Source: Saccharopolyspora galaxeae (GTDB taxonomy: Bacteria; Actinomycetota; Actinomycetes; Mycobacteriales; Pseudonocardiaceae). From it: a stretch of 64,000 nucleotides of DNA. The translations under genes were made by a program, and so were the position numbers. The notes under the pieces are model-generated. The model saw nothing but the letters and a program-made list of their open reading frames with translations. It had not been told where the DNA came from and ran no database searches. Location: assembly GCF_016526145.1 (NCBI RefSeq), contig NZ_JADDUE010000005.1, forward strand, positions 372,001 through 436,000, read 5' to 3'. This document shows, one piece after another, positions 57,682 through 64,000 of this stretch. Position 1 is the stretch's first letter, and the number at the start of each line of letters is the position of its first letter.

Positions 57682-58548
57682 GTGCAGGAGCTGGCGGAGC
57701 TGGAGGCGTTGCGCGGCCGGGTGCGCGAGGTCCTCGCCGGCTACCCGGAAAGCCACCGCGCGTTCGCCGACCGCATCGGGCTGGACGCCACCAAGCTCTC
57801 CAAGTCGCTGACCGGCATCCGCCGGTTCACCCCGGTCGAGCTGACGCGCATCGCCGAAGTCGGCCAGGTCACGGTGAACTGGCTGATCAACGGCCGGGAC
57901 GACGCCGAGACCGTCGCCGCTGCCCCGCGCCGCACCGCACGTCCACCGGAGCACCCCGGCGGCGACCGCTATCGGCAGATCCTGGACGCCGCGTGGGAGC
58001 TGATCGCCGAGCGCGGCTACCACTCGGTGCGCGTCGCCGACATCGCCGAGGCGTGCGGGGTCAGCGCGGCGACCATCCACTACCACTTCCCCGGCCGCGA
58101 CGACCTGCTCACCGAGGCGCTGCGGCATTCGGTGCGGCAGGCGTTCGACCGCCAGGTCGCCGAACTGCACCGGATCGACGACGCCCGCGAACGGTTGCTG
58201 CGGCTGGTCGAGCTGCAATTGCCCGCATCCGCCCCGTTGCGCCGCGAGTGGTCGATCTGGCTGCAGGTGTGGAACGAGAGCGCGCTGCGCCCCGAGCTGC
58301 GCGGGCTGCACGGCGACTCCTACACCCGCTGGCACGACACGATCGCCCGCACCATCCGCGAAGGCCAGCAGCAGGGCGTGTTCGCCCCGGGCGATGCCGA
58401 GGACCTGGCGGTGCGGCTGACCGCGCTCATCGACGGGCTCGGCATCGGCGTGCTGACCGGGCGCCCGGGGCGTTCGGTCGACCGGATGCGCGGGGTGTTG
58501 CGCGAGTTCATCGAGCGGGACGTGGCAGCCGGTCGTGATCACCCGTAG
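57682..58548 (+). CDS. XRE-TetR fusion transcriptional regulator
   Basis: A 288-residue protein with two DNA-binding parts. Residues about 12-65 look like an XRE/Cro helix-turn-helix (AFADRIGLDATKLSKSLTGI then RRFTPVELTRIAEV). From about 95 a full TetR protein begins (RYRQILDAAWELIAERGYHS, VADIAEACGVSAATIHYHF) with a C-terminal ligand domain. The start is uncertain: GTG 57682 is used; a TTG at 57664 is in frame. It faces the MFS gene across 116 bp and probably regulates it. Confidence 0.8.
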   Translation: MQELAELEALRGRVREVLAGYPESHRAFADRIGLDATKLSKSLTGIRRFTPVELTRIAEVGQVTVNWLINGRDDAETVAAAPRRTARPPEHPGGDRYRQILDAAWELIAERGYHSVRVADIAEACGVSAATIHYHFPGRDDLLTEALRHSVRQAFDRQVAELHRIDDARERLLRLVELQLPASAPLRREWSIWLQVWNESALRPELRGLHGDSYTRWHDTIARTIREGQQQGVFAPGDAEDLAVRLTALIDGLGIGVLTGRPGRSVDRMRGVLREFIERDVAAGRDHP

Positions 58549-58634
58549 TGGTCCGCGGATCGCCTGTTTGCGCGGTTGAGCCGTTGTGGTCGCTGCAATA
58601 GTTTGCGGGAGCGACCGCCCACGGAGGTGATCAC

Positions 58635-59408
58635 GTGCCGGAGGACGACGAAGTACTGGTCGAGCACCACGACGCGGTGCTGCTGCTGACGTTCAACCGC
58701 CCGGAAAGCCTCAACGCCTGGACCCCGTCCATGCAGCGGCGGTACTTCGAACTGCTGGACAAGGCCGAGCACGACCCGGCGGTGCGCGCGGTGGTGGTCA
58801 CCGGCTCCGGCCGCGGCTTCTGCGCGGGCACCGACCTGTCCGCGCTGTCCGGCGCGCCGGAGGTGGACGACGACGTGCCGCCGGTGTCGCAGCCGATCCG
58901 GATGCGCAAACCGGTGATCGCTGCGATCAACGGTCCGGTCGCGGGCATCGGGTTGATCGCCGCGCTGTTCGCCGACGTGCGGTTCGCCGCGGCGGAAGCG
59001 AAGTTCACCACCGCGTTCAGCCGCCGCGGGCTGGTCGCCGAGCACGGCATCTCGTGGATCCTGCCGAAGCTCGTGGGGGCCGGAACGGCGCTGGACCTGA
59101 TGCTCTCGGCGCGCACCTTCCTCGGCGACGAGGCGCACCGGATCGGCTTGGCCGACCGCGTCATGCCCGCCGCCGAGGTGCTGCCCGCGGCGTTGGAGTA
59201 CGCGCGCACGCTGGCCACCGAGTGCTCCCCTGCCTCGCTCGCCGAGATCAAGCAGCAGATCTACGCCGGCCTGGACAGCGGGTTGGAGACGGCGACCGCG
59301 GATGCGCACAGCCGGATGATCGCCGCGTTCGACCGCCCCGACGTGCGGGAAGGGGTGCGCAGCTTCCGCGAGGGCAGGCCCCCGGACTTCCCGCCGCTGA
59401 GCGGCTGA
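58635..59408 (+). CDS. Enoyl-CoA hydratase/isomerase family protein (crotonase)
   Basis: A 257-residue crotonase. LLTFNRPESLNAWTPSMQRR, GRGFCAGTDLSAL and INGPVAGIGLIAALFADVR give the oxyanion hole; RRGLVAEHGISWILPKLVG holds the acidic residue. Start is GTG 58635 with a perfect GGAGGTGATCAC upstream. It closely resembles the 4065-4880 protein, so the two are paralogues. No acyl-CoA gene is adjacent, so the substrate is open. Confidence 0.88.
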   Translation: MPEDDEVLVEHHDAVLLLTFNRPESLNAWTPSMQRRYFELLDKAEHDPAVRAVVVTGSGRGFCAGTDLSALSGAPEVDDDVPPVSQPIRMRKPVIAAINGPVAGIGLIAALFADVRFAAAEAKFTTAFSRRGLVAEHGISWILPKLVGAGTALDLMLSARTFLGDEAHRIGLADRVMPAAEVLPAALEYARTLATECSPASLAEIKQQIYAGLDSGLETATADAHSRMIAAFDRPDVREGVRSFREGRPPDFPPLSG

Positions 59409-59452
59409 GCCGCAGTCACCGCCACGCTCAACGGTTCTGCCCGGGCCCCTTC

Positions 59453-59546
59453 GGCGACTCCGCCGCGGGACCGTTGGGCGGCTCCGCCGCGGAGGCGTTG
59501 GGCGGCTCCGCCGCGGAGGCGTTGGGCGGCTCCGCCGCGGGGCTAC
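59453..59546. repeat. 24-bp tandem repeats, about four copies
   Basis: Units start at 59453, 59477, 59501 and 59525; units 2 and 3 are identical, unit 1 is slightly diverged and unit 4 is cut short. Each contains GGCGGCTCCGCC, a small hairpin. The array lies between the crotonase stop and the small acidic protein, probably in its promoter or leader. Confidence 0.85.
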
Positions 59547-59590
59547 CCGATACGGTGGCCGCAAGCCCCGAGTCGAGGAAGGAGCGCGCG

Positions 59591-59761
59591 ATGAACCCGG
59601 AGACCCCGGAAGCCGACGCGGTCGAGCAGGCCCAGCAGGACGAGGCGATCCCGGAGGAGGACGGCCCGACCGGCACCGAAGCCACCTGGGAAGCGGATCC
59701 GGCCGACCTCGCCGACCAGAAGCGCACCGAACCCACCGACGACGACTACGAGCGGGACTGA
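59591..59761 (+). CDS. Small acidic protein of unknown function
   Basis: A 56-residue protein, very rich in Glu, Asp, Pro and Thr (starts MNPETPEADAVEQAQQDEA, ends EPTDDDYERD), without Cys and with a single Lys. It is probably disordered. AAGGAG precedes the ATG by 7 bp, good support for a real gene. The 3' end overlaps the convergent FAD dehydrogenase gene by 16 bp. Function unknown. Confidence 0.68.
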   Translation: MNPETPEADAVEQAQQDEAIPEEDGPTGTEATWEADPADLADQKRTEPTDDDYERD

Positions 59762-61164
59762 CCAGGCAGATCCCCGGCCGGGTCGTCCGCATCGGGTAGC
59801 ACCCGGCCGGGGTTGAGCACTCCCCTCGGATCCAGCGTCCGCTTGATGGCCCGCTGCGCCCACAGCGCCGCCGGGTCCAGCTCCCGGCCGAGCCAGCGCC
59901 GCTTCAGCGCGCCCACGCCGTGCTCGCCGGTGATCGTCCCGCCGAGCCGCAGGCCCAGGTCCATGATCGCGTCGAAGGCTCGCTCGGCGCGCGCGGTCTC
60001 GGCCGCGTCGTCGGCATCGAACACGACCACCGGATGCATGTTCCCGTCCCCGGCGTGCCCCGCGCACAGGATCTGCACCCGATGTTCGGCGGACAGTCCG
60101 GCGAGCCCTTCGACCAGGTCCACCAGCCGCCCGCGCGGCACGCACACGTCGTCGATGAGCAGTGATCCCAGCTTCTCGTGCGCGTCGCCGACCAGTCGCC
60201 GCGCCCGCATCAGCAGGTCGCCTTCGGCCGGATCGTCGGCGACGACCACGTCCGTTGCCGCGCACTCCCCGGCCGCCCGCGCGAACCCGTCCAGGTCCGC
60301 GCCCGCCAGCGGTCCGCGGTCGGACTGCGCGATGAGCATTCCGGCGGCCTGCTCCGGGAAGCCCAGGTCGGCGATGCCCGCGACGGCACGCATCGTGGGC
60401 GCGTCCATGAACTCCAGCGCCGACGGCCGGAACCCGGCGCCGAGGTAGCTCGCGACCGCGCGGCAGGCGTCGGCGACGGCGCCGAAGAACGCCACGGCGG
60501 TCAGCGGCCGCTCCTGCGCGGGCCGCAGCGCGAGCGTCGCCTCGGTGACCACGCCGAGCGTGCCTTCGGAGCCGACGAGCAGGCTGGTGAGGTCGTAGCC
60601 GGCCACGCCCTTGGCCGTTGCGCGCCCGGTCCGCAGCACCCGCCCGTCGGCCAGCACGACCTGCAACCCGCGCACGAAGTCCCCGGTCACGCCGTATTTC
60701 ACGCAGCACATGCCACCCGCGTTGGTGGCGATGTTGCCGCCGATCGTGGAGATGGACCGCGACCCCGGGTCCGGTGGGTAGAACAGCCCGCGCTCGGCGG
60801 CGGCCTCCCCCAGCTCGCCGTTGACCACGCCCGGCTGCACGAGGGCAACCTGCTCCTCGGGGTCGATCCGCAGCACCCGGTTCATCTTCTCCAGCGACAG
60901 CAGCACGCATCCCGCCGACGCGTTCGCCGCTCCGGAAAGGCCGCTTCGGGCGCCCTGCGGCACGACCGGCACCCCGTGCTGATGAGCCCAGCCGAGCGTG
61001 GTCGATACGTCCTCGGTGCTGCGTGCACGCACCAGCACAGCGGGTTCGCCTGCCGGGCAGAAGGTGGCGCGGTCCCTGCTGTGCGCTCGCAGCACGTCGG
61101 GATCGTCGATGACGCTGCCCGCGGCGAGAAGTCCGGTCAGCGGGTGCGCGGCGGTCGTCGTCAT
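59746..61164 (-). CDS. FAD-linked 2-hydroxyacid dehydrogenase (GlcD/D-lactate dehydrogenase type)
   Basis: A 472-residue flavoprotein. The FAD-binding PCMH domain (about 35-215) has VPQGARSGLSGAANA, STIGGNIATNAGGMCCVKYG and SLLVGSEGTLGVVTEATLAL. The C-terminal FAD-oxidase domain has CAGHAGDGNMHP, TGEHGVGALKRRWLGRELDP and DPRGVLNPGRVLP. It probably oxidises glycolate, D-lactate or a related D-2-hydroxyacid. ATG 61164 is chosen from the domain start. No GlcE/GlcF partner is adjacent. Confidence 0.9.
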   Translation of the reverse strand: MTTTAAHPLTGLLAAGSVIDDPDVLRAHSRDRATFCPAGEPAVLVRARSTEDVSTTLGWAHQHGVPVVPQGARSGLSGAANASAGCVLLSLEKMNRVLRIDPEEQVALVQPGVVNGELGEAAAERGLFYPPDPGSRSISTIGGNIATNAGGMCCVKYGVTGDFVRGLQVVLADGRVLRTGRATAKGVAGYDLTSLLVGSEGTLGVVTEATLALRPAQERPLTAVAFFGAVADACRAVASYLGAGFRPSALEFMDAPTMRAVAGIADLGFPEQAAGMLIAQSDRGPLAGADLDGFARAAGECAATDVVVADDPAEGDLLMRARRLVGDAHEKLGSLLIDDVCVPRGRLVDLVEGLAGLSAEHRVQILCAGHAGDGNMHPVVVFDADDAAETARAERAFDAIMDLGLRLGGTITGEHGVGALKRRWLGRELDPAALWAQRAIKRTLDPRGVLNPGRVLPDADDPAGDLPGQSRS

Positions 61165-61409
61165 GGAGCCCCTCGGCGTCGGTGCCGGATCCACGCTAGC
61201 CGTGCTCGAGCGTCCGGCCCACCGCCAGGAGGGTCGAGCCGCGGCGGACGCTGGGCCATCCGGCCGGTCGGTTCCGCACGAATGCCGTCGGCGAAATTTC
61301 TCTTCCGGGCAGCGCTGCGGGTTTTCCCGCAAATGCGACGCCGAACTTAAAAACGATAAGCCCGCCCCTGTTCGCCGACCGCGAAAGGATTCGGCGGACA
61401 ACGCGCGCC

Positions 61410-62339
61410 TCAGCCCGGCCAGAGACCGAACAACGTTGCGAAACCTTCCCGCCAACTCGGCCACATCGGACGCCATCCCAGCGTTTCCCGCAGCCGGAAA
61501 TTCGTGGCGCCACGCTGCTCGGTCAGCCGGTGCACCGTCAACCAGTCCAGCTGCGCCCGCGCCTGCTCCAGCGTCAACGACACCGGCGCCGGGCCACCGA
61601 CCATCCGGGCGTAGGCAGGCAGCCATTCCGCGTATTCGGCAGGTTCGTTGTCCACCACGTTGTAGATGCCGGATTCGCCGGCGCTCAACACTTCGGCCAC
61701 AGCGCTGGCGGCGTCGTCGACGTGCGTGAACGAGGTGAGCCCGACCCCGTCGTCGACCAACGGCAACGCGCTGCCGCGCACCTGCTCGTGGATCCGCCCG
61801 CCCGGGGCGTACCAGGTGTCGGGCCCGTACAGCGAGCCGTAGCGCAGCACCACGCCGTCGTGCTCGAGCACCGCGTCTTCCAGGTCGGCGACCGCGCGCA
61901 CCAGCTCGCCCCACCGCCCGGGCGCGTCGGTCCACAGCGGGGAGTCCTCGTCCAGCACGTCGTGGCCGTTCGGGTAGTACGCCTCGACCGTGCTCTGCGC
62001 GACGACCCGGTTCACCCCGGCGTCCCGCGCGGCCCTCACGAGGTTGCGCGTGCCCAGCCCCCACAGCTGCGCCGTGCGGTCCAGGGCATCGTCGTAGTCC
62101 TCGGCGCGGAAACCCGAAACCTGCGCCACGACGACGTCCGGCGCACTGTCGCGCAGCACGCGGCGCAGCTGCGGCAGCTCGAGCACATCGGCGACCGCGA
62201 CATCGTCCGCGCCGGTCGCCGCCTCCGCGTTCGCGGCGCGCAGCAGCGCCGTCACGTGGTGGCCGCGCTGCTGCAGGCTGGACAGCAACGTTCTTCCGAC
62301 CACGCCGGTGGCACCGGCGATGAACACCCGCAGGGGCAC
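61410..62339 (-). CDS. NAD-dependent epimerase/dehydratase family protein
   Basis: A 309-residue extended SDR. The NAD-binding motif GATGVVGRTLLSSL is at the N-terminus, followed by YGSLYGPDTWYAPGG and YNVVDNEPAEYAEWLPAYA. The Tyr of VEAYYPNG replaces the usual YxxxK context, so catalysis as a sugar epimerase is unsure; it could be an atypical reductase or NmrA-like sensor. GTG 62339 is preferred because GAGG lies 6 bp before it; the ATG at 62363 has no ribosome site. Confidence 0.8.
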   Translation of the reverse strand: MPLRVFIAGATGVVGRTLLSSLQQRGHHVTALLRAANAEAATGADDVAVADVLELPQLRRVLRDSAPDVVVAQVSGFRAEDYDDALDRTAQLWGLGTRNLVRAARDAGVNRVVAQSTVEAYYPNGHDVLDEDSPLWTDAPGRWGELVRAVADLEDAVLEHDGVVLRYGSLYGPDTWYAPGGRIHEQVRGSALPLVDDGVGLTSFTHVDDAASAVAEVLSAGESGIYNVVDNEPAEYAEWLPAYARMVGGPAPVSLTLEQARAQLDWLTVHRLTEQRGATNFRLRETLGWRPMWPSWREGFATLFGLWPG

Positions 62340-62432
62340 TGAGAACCTCGCAGCGATCGACATCAGCGGGAGGGGGCAGCCTACCCCGGGGGCCCAGAGA
62401 TGATCATCACTCCGCGCCGGGCGGGAACATGC

Positions 62433-62466
62433 GAGGGGCCCGCGCCTGGGCAGGCGCGGGCCCCTC
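62433..62466 (-). terminator. Terminator of the cold-shock gene
   Basis: GAGGGGCCCGCGCCT (62433-62447) and AGGCGCGGGCCCCTC (62452-62466) make a perfect 15-bp stem with a 4-nt loop, 14 bp after the csp stop on the minus strand. Confidence 0.85.
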
Positions 62467-62480
62467 GTAGCTCGCGGAAC

Positions 62481-62684
62481 TCAGATGCTGCGGATTCCCG
62501 AAGCCTGCGGACCCTTCGGCCCCTGAGCGATCTCGAACTCCACCCGCTGGTTCTCGTCGAGCGTGCGGAAACCCGAGGCGTCAATCGCGGTGTAGTGGGC
62601 GAACACGTCAGAACCGCCCCCGTCAGGAGTGATGAAGCCGAAGCCCTTCTCGGCGTTGAACCACTTCACGGTACCGGTAGCCAT
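62481..62684 (-). CDS. Cold-shock domain protein (CspA family)
   Basis: A 67-residue single-domain nucleic-acid-binding protein. The two RNP motifs are KGFGFI (13-18) and VFAHY (27-31). [20 protein letters not shown] and [16 protein letters not shown] are typical of actinobacterial CspA, an RNA chaperone. AGGAG lies about 9 bp before the ATG. Strong terminators lie on both sides, so it is transcribed alone. Confidence 0.97.
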   Translation of the reverse strand: MATGTVKWFNAEKGFGFITPDGGGSDVFAHYTAIDASGFRTLDENQRVEFEIAQGPKGPQASGIRSI

Positions 62685-62780
62685 TCTCTTTACTCCTACT
62701 TCAGATGGCCAGGGGCCGACACTTCGCCAACCCCGAAGTCGCCGAGATGATCACCTGGGCCGAACGGCCTACGGCACAAC

Positions 62781-62816
62781 AAAGTGCCTGCGGCACGCTT
62801 GTTTCGCAGGCACTTT
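62781..62816 (-). terminator. Terminator after the amino-acid dehydrogenase gene
   Basis: AAAGTGCCTGCG (62781-62792) and CGCAGGCACTTT (62805-62816) form a perfect 12-bp stem with a 12-nt loop. On the minus strand it lies about 185 bp after the dehydrogenase stop and before the csp gene. The A/T-rich outer pairs act as a U tract. Confidence 0.7.
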
Positions 62817-63000
62817 CAAGTACTTCTGGGAACCAAAACTGCAACCGGCGGCAACGCTAGCACCCGATCCACGGGTTGTCACACACTTGTCACCCGAAGT
62901 CGTGGCCGCCACAGATGGATGTAACACCGAAAGGCATTCCGACGATTTCCGCAAAACCTCGGCGCGCGCCACCGGCTATGGCGCGCGCCGAGCACCGCCG

Positions 63001-64000
63001 CTACGGAATGCTCACCAGCAGCCGGCCTTCCGCCTCGGCCACCCGGTTCTGCTCGGTCTGCCGGTCCGCCATGCCCAGCGCCGCGTCCCGCGGCGTCGTG
63101 CCGTCGGCGTCCCAGGCCGCCAGCAGCGGCGGGATCTTGGCCAGCATCTCCTCGCGCAGCACGCTGAACGACAGCACCGGGTCGGCGTCCACCCGCCCCA
63201 GCAGCAGCCACCAGGCCCAGGCGACGGCGCCGGAGTTCGCCACGAAGTCCGGGATCACCGGCACGCCCCGGGTCGCCAGCAGCTCCTCGGCCGCGGGCGT
63301 GATCGGCGTGTTCGCCGCCTCGATGATCACCTTGGCGCGCACCTGCGGCACCCGCTCCGGAGTGATCGCGTAGGACACCGCCGCCGGGATCAGCACGTCG
63401 ACCTCCGCGGACAGCACCGCGTCCCTGGACAGCCGCTGCACGTCCGCGGGCACCTGATCGCGATCGATCTCGCCGAACCGGTCGCGGGCCTCCAGCAGCG
63501 CCGGGATGTCCAGCCCGTCCGGGTGGTACAGCGAGCCGGCCGCGTCGGCCACCGCGACCACCTTCAGCCCCGCCTCGTGCAGGTACCACGCCGCGCCGCC
63601 GCCCATGGTGCCCACACCCTGCACCGCCACGGTCGTGCGCTCGTGGTCCCAGCCGCGGGCCTGCACCACGCCCAGGCAGCTCTGCGCCACGCCGTAGCCG
63701 CCGACGACATCGCCCAGCAGGAGTCCGCCCGGCACCGGGGAGTTCAACCCGGCCCGGACGCGGCGCAGCGTGTGCTCGACGTCCGGCGCCCGCCGGATGG
63801 CCGCGTGGTAGGACTGCTGCAGGCCGGATTCCTCGAAGACCTCGTCGATCAGGTGCTGCGGCACGCCCAGGTCCTCCGCGGTCACCCAGTGCGCGTCGAT
63901 CCACGGGCGCATTGCTTCGACGAAGCGGCGCAGCACGCCGCGCGCCTCGGGATCCTTCGGGTCGCAGTCGATCCCGCCCTTGGCGCCACCGACCGGCAGG
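63001..64000 (-). CDS. Glu/Leu/Phe/Val dehydrogenase, N-terminus cut by the window edge
   Basis: At least 333 residues of an NAD(P)-dependent amino-acid dehydrogenase. The visible part begins LPVGGAKGGIDCDPKDPEAR, carrying the catalytic Lys of GGAKGGI. Then come VTAEDLGVPQHL, the Rossmann loop VAVQGVGTMGGGAAWYLHEA, LIPAAVSYAITPERV and IIEAANTPITPAAEELL. Asn/Ala-rich substrate residues do not decide between glutamate and branched-chain or aromatic amino acids. The 5' end and promoter lie beyond 64000. Confidence 0.93.
   Translation of the reverse strand, partial: LPVGGAKGGIDCDPKDPEARGVLRRFVEAMRPWIDAHWVTAEDLGVPQHLIDEVFEESGLQQSYHAAIRRAPDVEHTLRRVRAGLNSPVPGGLLLGDVVGGYGVAQSCLGVVQARGWDHERTTVAVQGVGTMGGGAAWYLHEAGLKVVAVADAAGSLYHPDGLDIPALLEARDRFGEIDRDQVPADVQRLSRDAVLSAEVDVLIPAAVSYAITPERVPQVRAKVIIEAANTPITPAAEELLATRGVPVIPDFVANSGAVAWAWWLLLGRVDADPVLSFSVLREEMLAKIPPLLAAWDADGTTPRDAALGMADRQTEQNRVAEAEGRLLVSIP

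Noticed and set aside
62769-62972. 67-codon minus-strand frame before the cold-shock gene
   Set aside because: It runs through the terminator hairpin at 62781-62816, has no ribosome site and no family features.

Overview
The window is a 64-kb piece of a very GC-rich actinobacterial chromosome. Codons end mostly in G or C, GTG and TTG starts are common, and many genes overlap by 4 bases (ATGA or GTGA). Epsilon-type acyl-CoA carboxylase subunits, ergothioneine genes, GarA, an AcnR-type regulator and a mycofactocin-type SDR all point to Actinomycetales. The protein style suggests Pseudonocardiaceae, with Saccharopolyspora or a relative as my guess. No tRNA, rRNA, CRISPR array, prophage or transposase was seen. 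The window is mostly core and secondary metabolism with few signs of transfer.

Layout. 1-2.4 kb: acyl-CoA carboxylase alpha (5' part only), epsilon and beta (pccB), with a large palindromic element between beta and epsilon. 2.7-7.5 kb: a double-TetR regulator, a crotonase, a secreted protein of unknown function and an MpaB-type oxygenase. 7.5-12 kb: ergothioneine genes egtA-B-C-D on the minus strand, without egtE. 12.1-19.9 kb: an AcnR-like repressor with a matching operator, an FUSC exporter, a POT peptide symporter and two overlapping CNNM/CorC-type transporters. 20-24.2 kb: a tight six-gene operon (mycofactocin-type SDR, NTF2-like protein, acyl-CoA ligase, two MaoC-like proteins, thioesterase) behind a TTGACA promoter.

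25.3-33 kb: a conserved glycine-cleavage/GarA neighbourhood on the minus strand: gcvP under a tandem glycine riboswitch, a MerR regulator, a DUF151 nuclease, garA, gcvH and a CDP-alcohol phosphatidyltransferase. The second MerR gene (FtsR type) expected from mycobacterial order is absent. 33.7-41 kb: a propionyl-CoA-synthetase-like enzyme, an exported GH20 hexosaminidase behind a DasR-like site, and an aldehyde dehydrogenase with DUF779 partner and divergent GAF regulator.

41-46 kb: a complete 2,3-dihydroxybenzoate activation set (EntA, EntC, EntE, isochorismatase and a free aryl carrier protein) behind a near-consensus IdeR/DtxR iron box, with no NRPS in the window. 46.5-51.6 kb: a malonate-use locus (MatB ligase, MatC carrier, divergent GntR regulator with two operator-like repeats). 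Its third gene is a fused AccD+AccA carboxyltransferase without a zinc finger, and there is no malonyl-CoA decarboxylase. I consider this the best candidate for an undescribed pathway variant.

51.7-64 kb: a VTT-type membrane protein, a large catalase, an amino-acid permease, an MFS exporter with a divergent XRE-TetR fusion regulator, a second crotonase, a small acidic protein, a GlcD-type FAD dehydrogenase, an NAD-dependent epimerase, a cold-shock protein and the 3' part of a Glu/Leu/Phe/Val dehydrogenase gene cut by the right edge. All functions come from reading sequence motifs. No database search was run.
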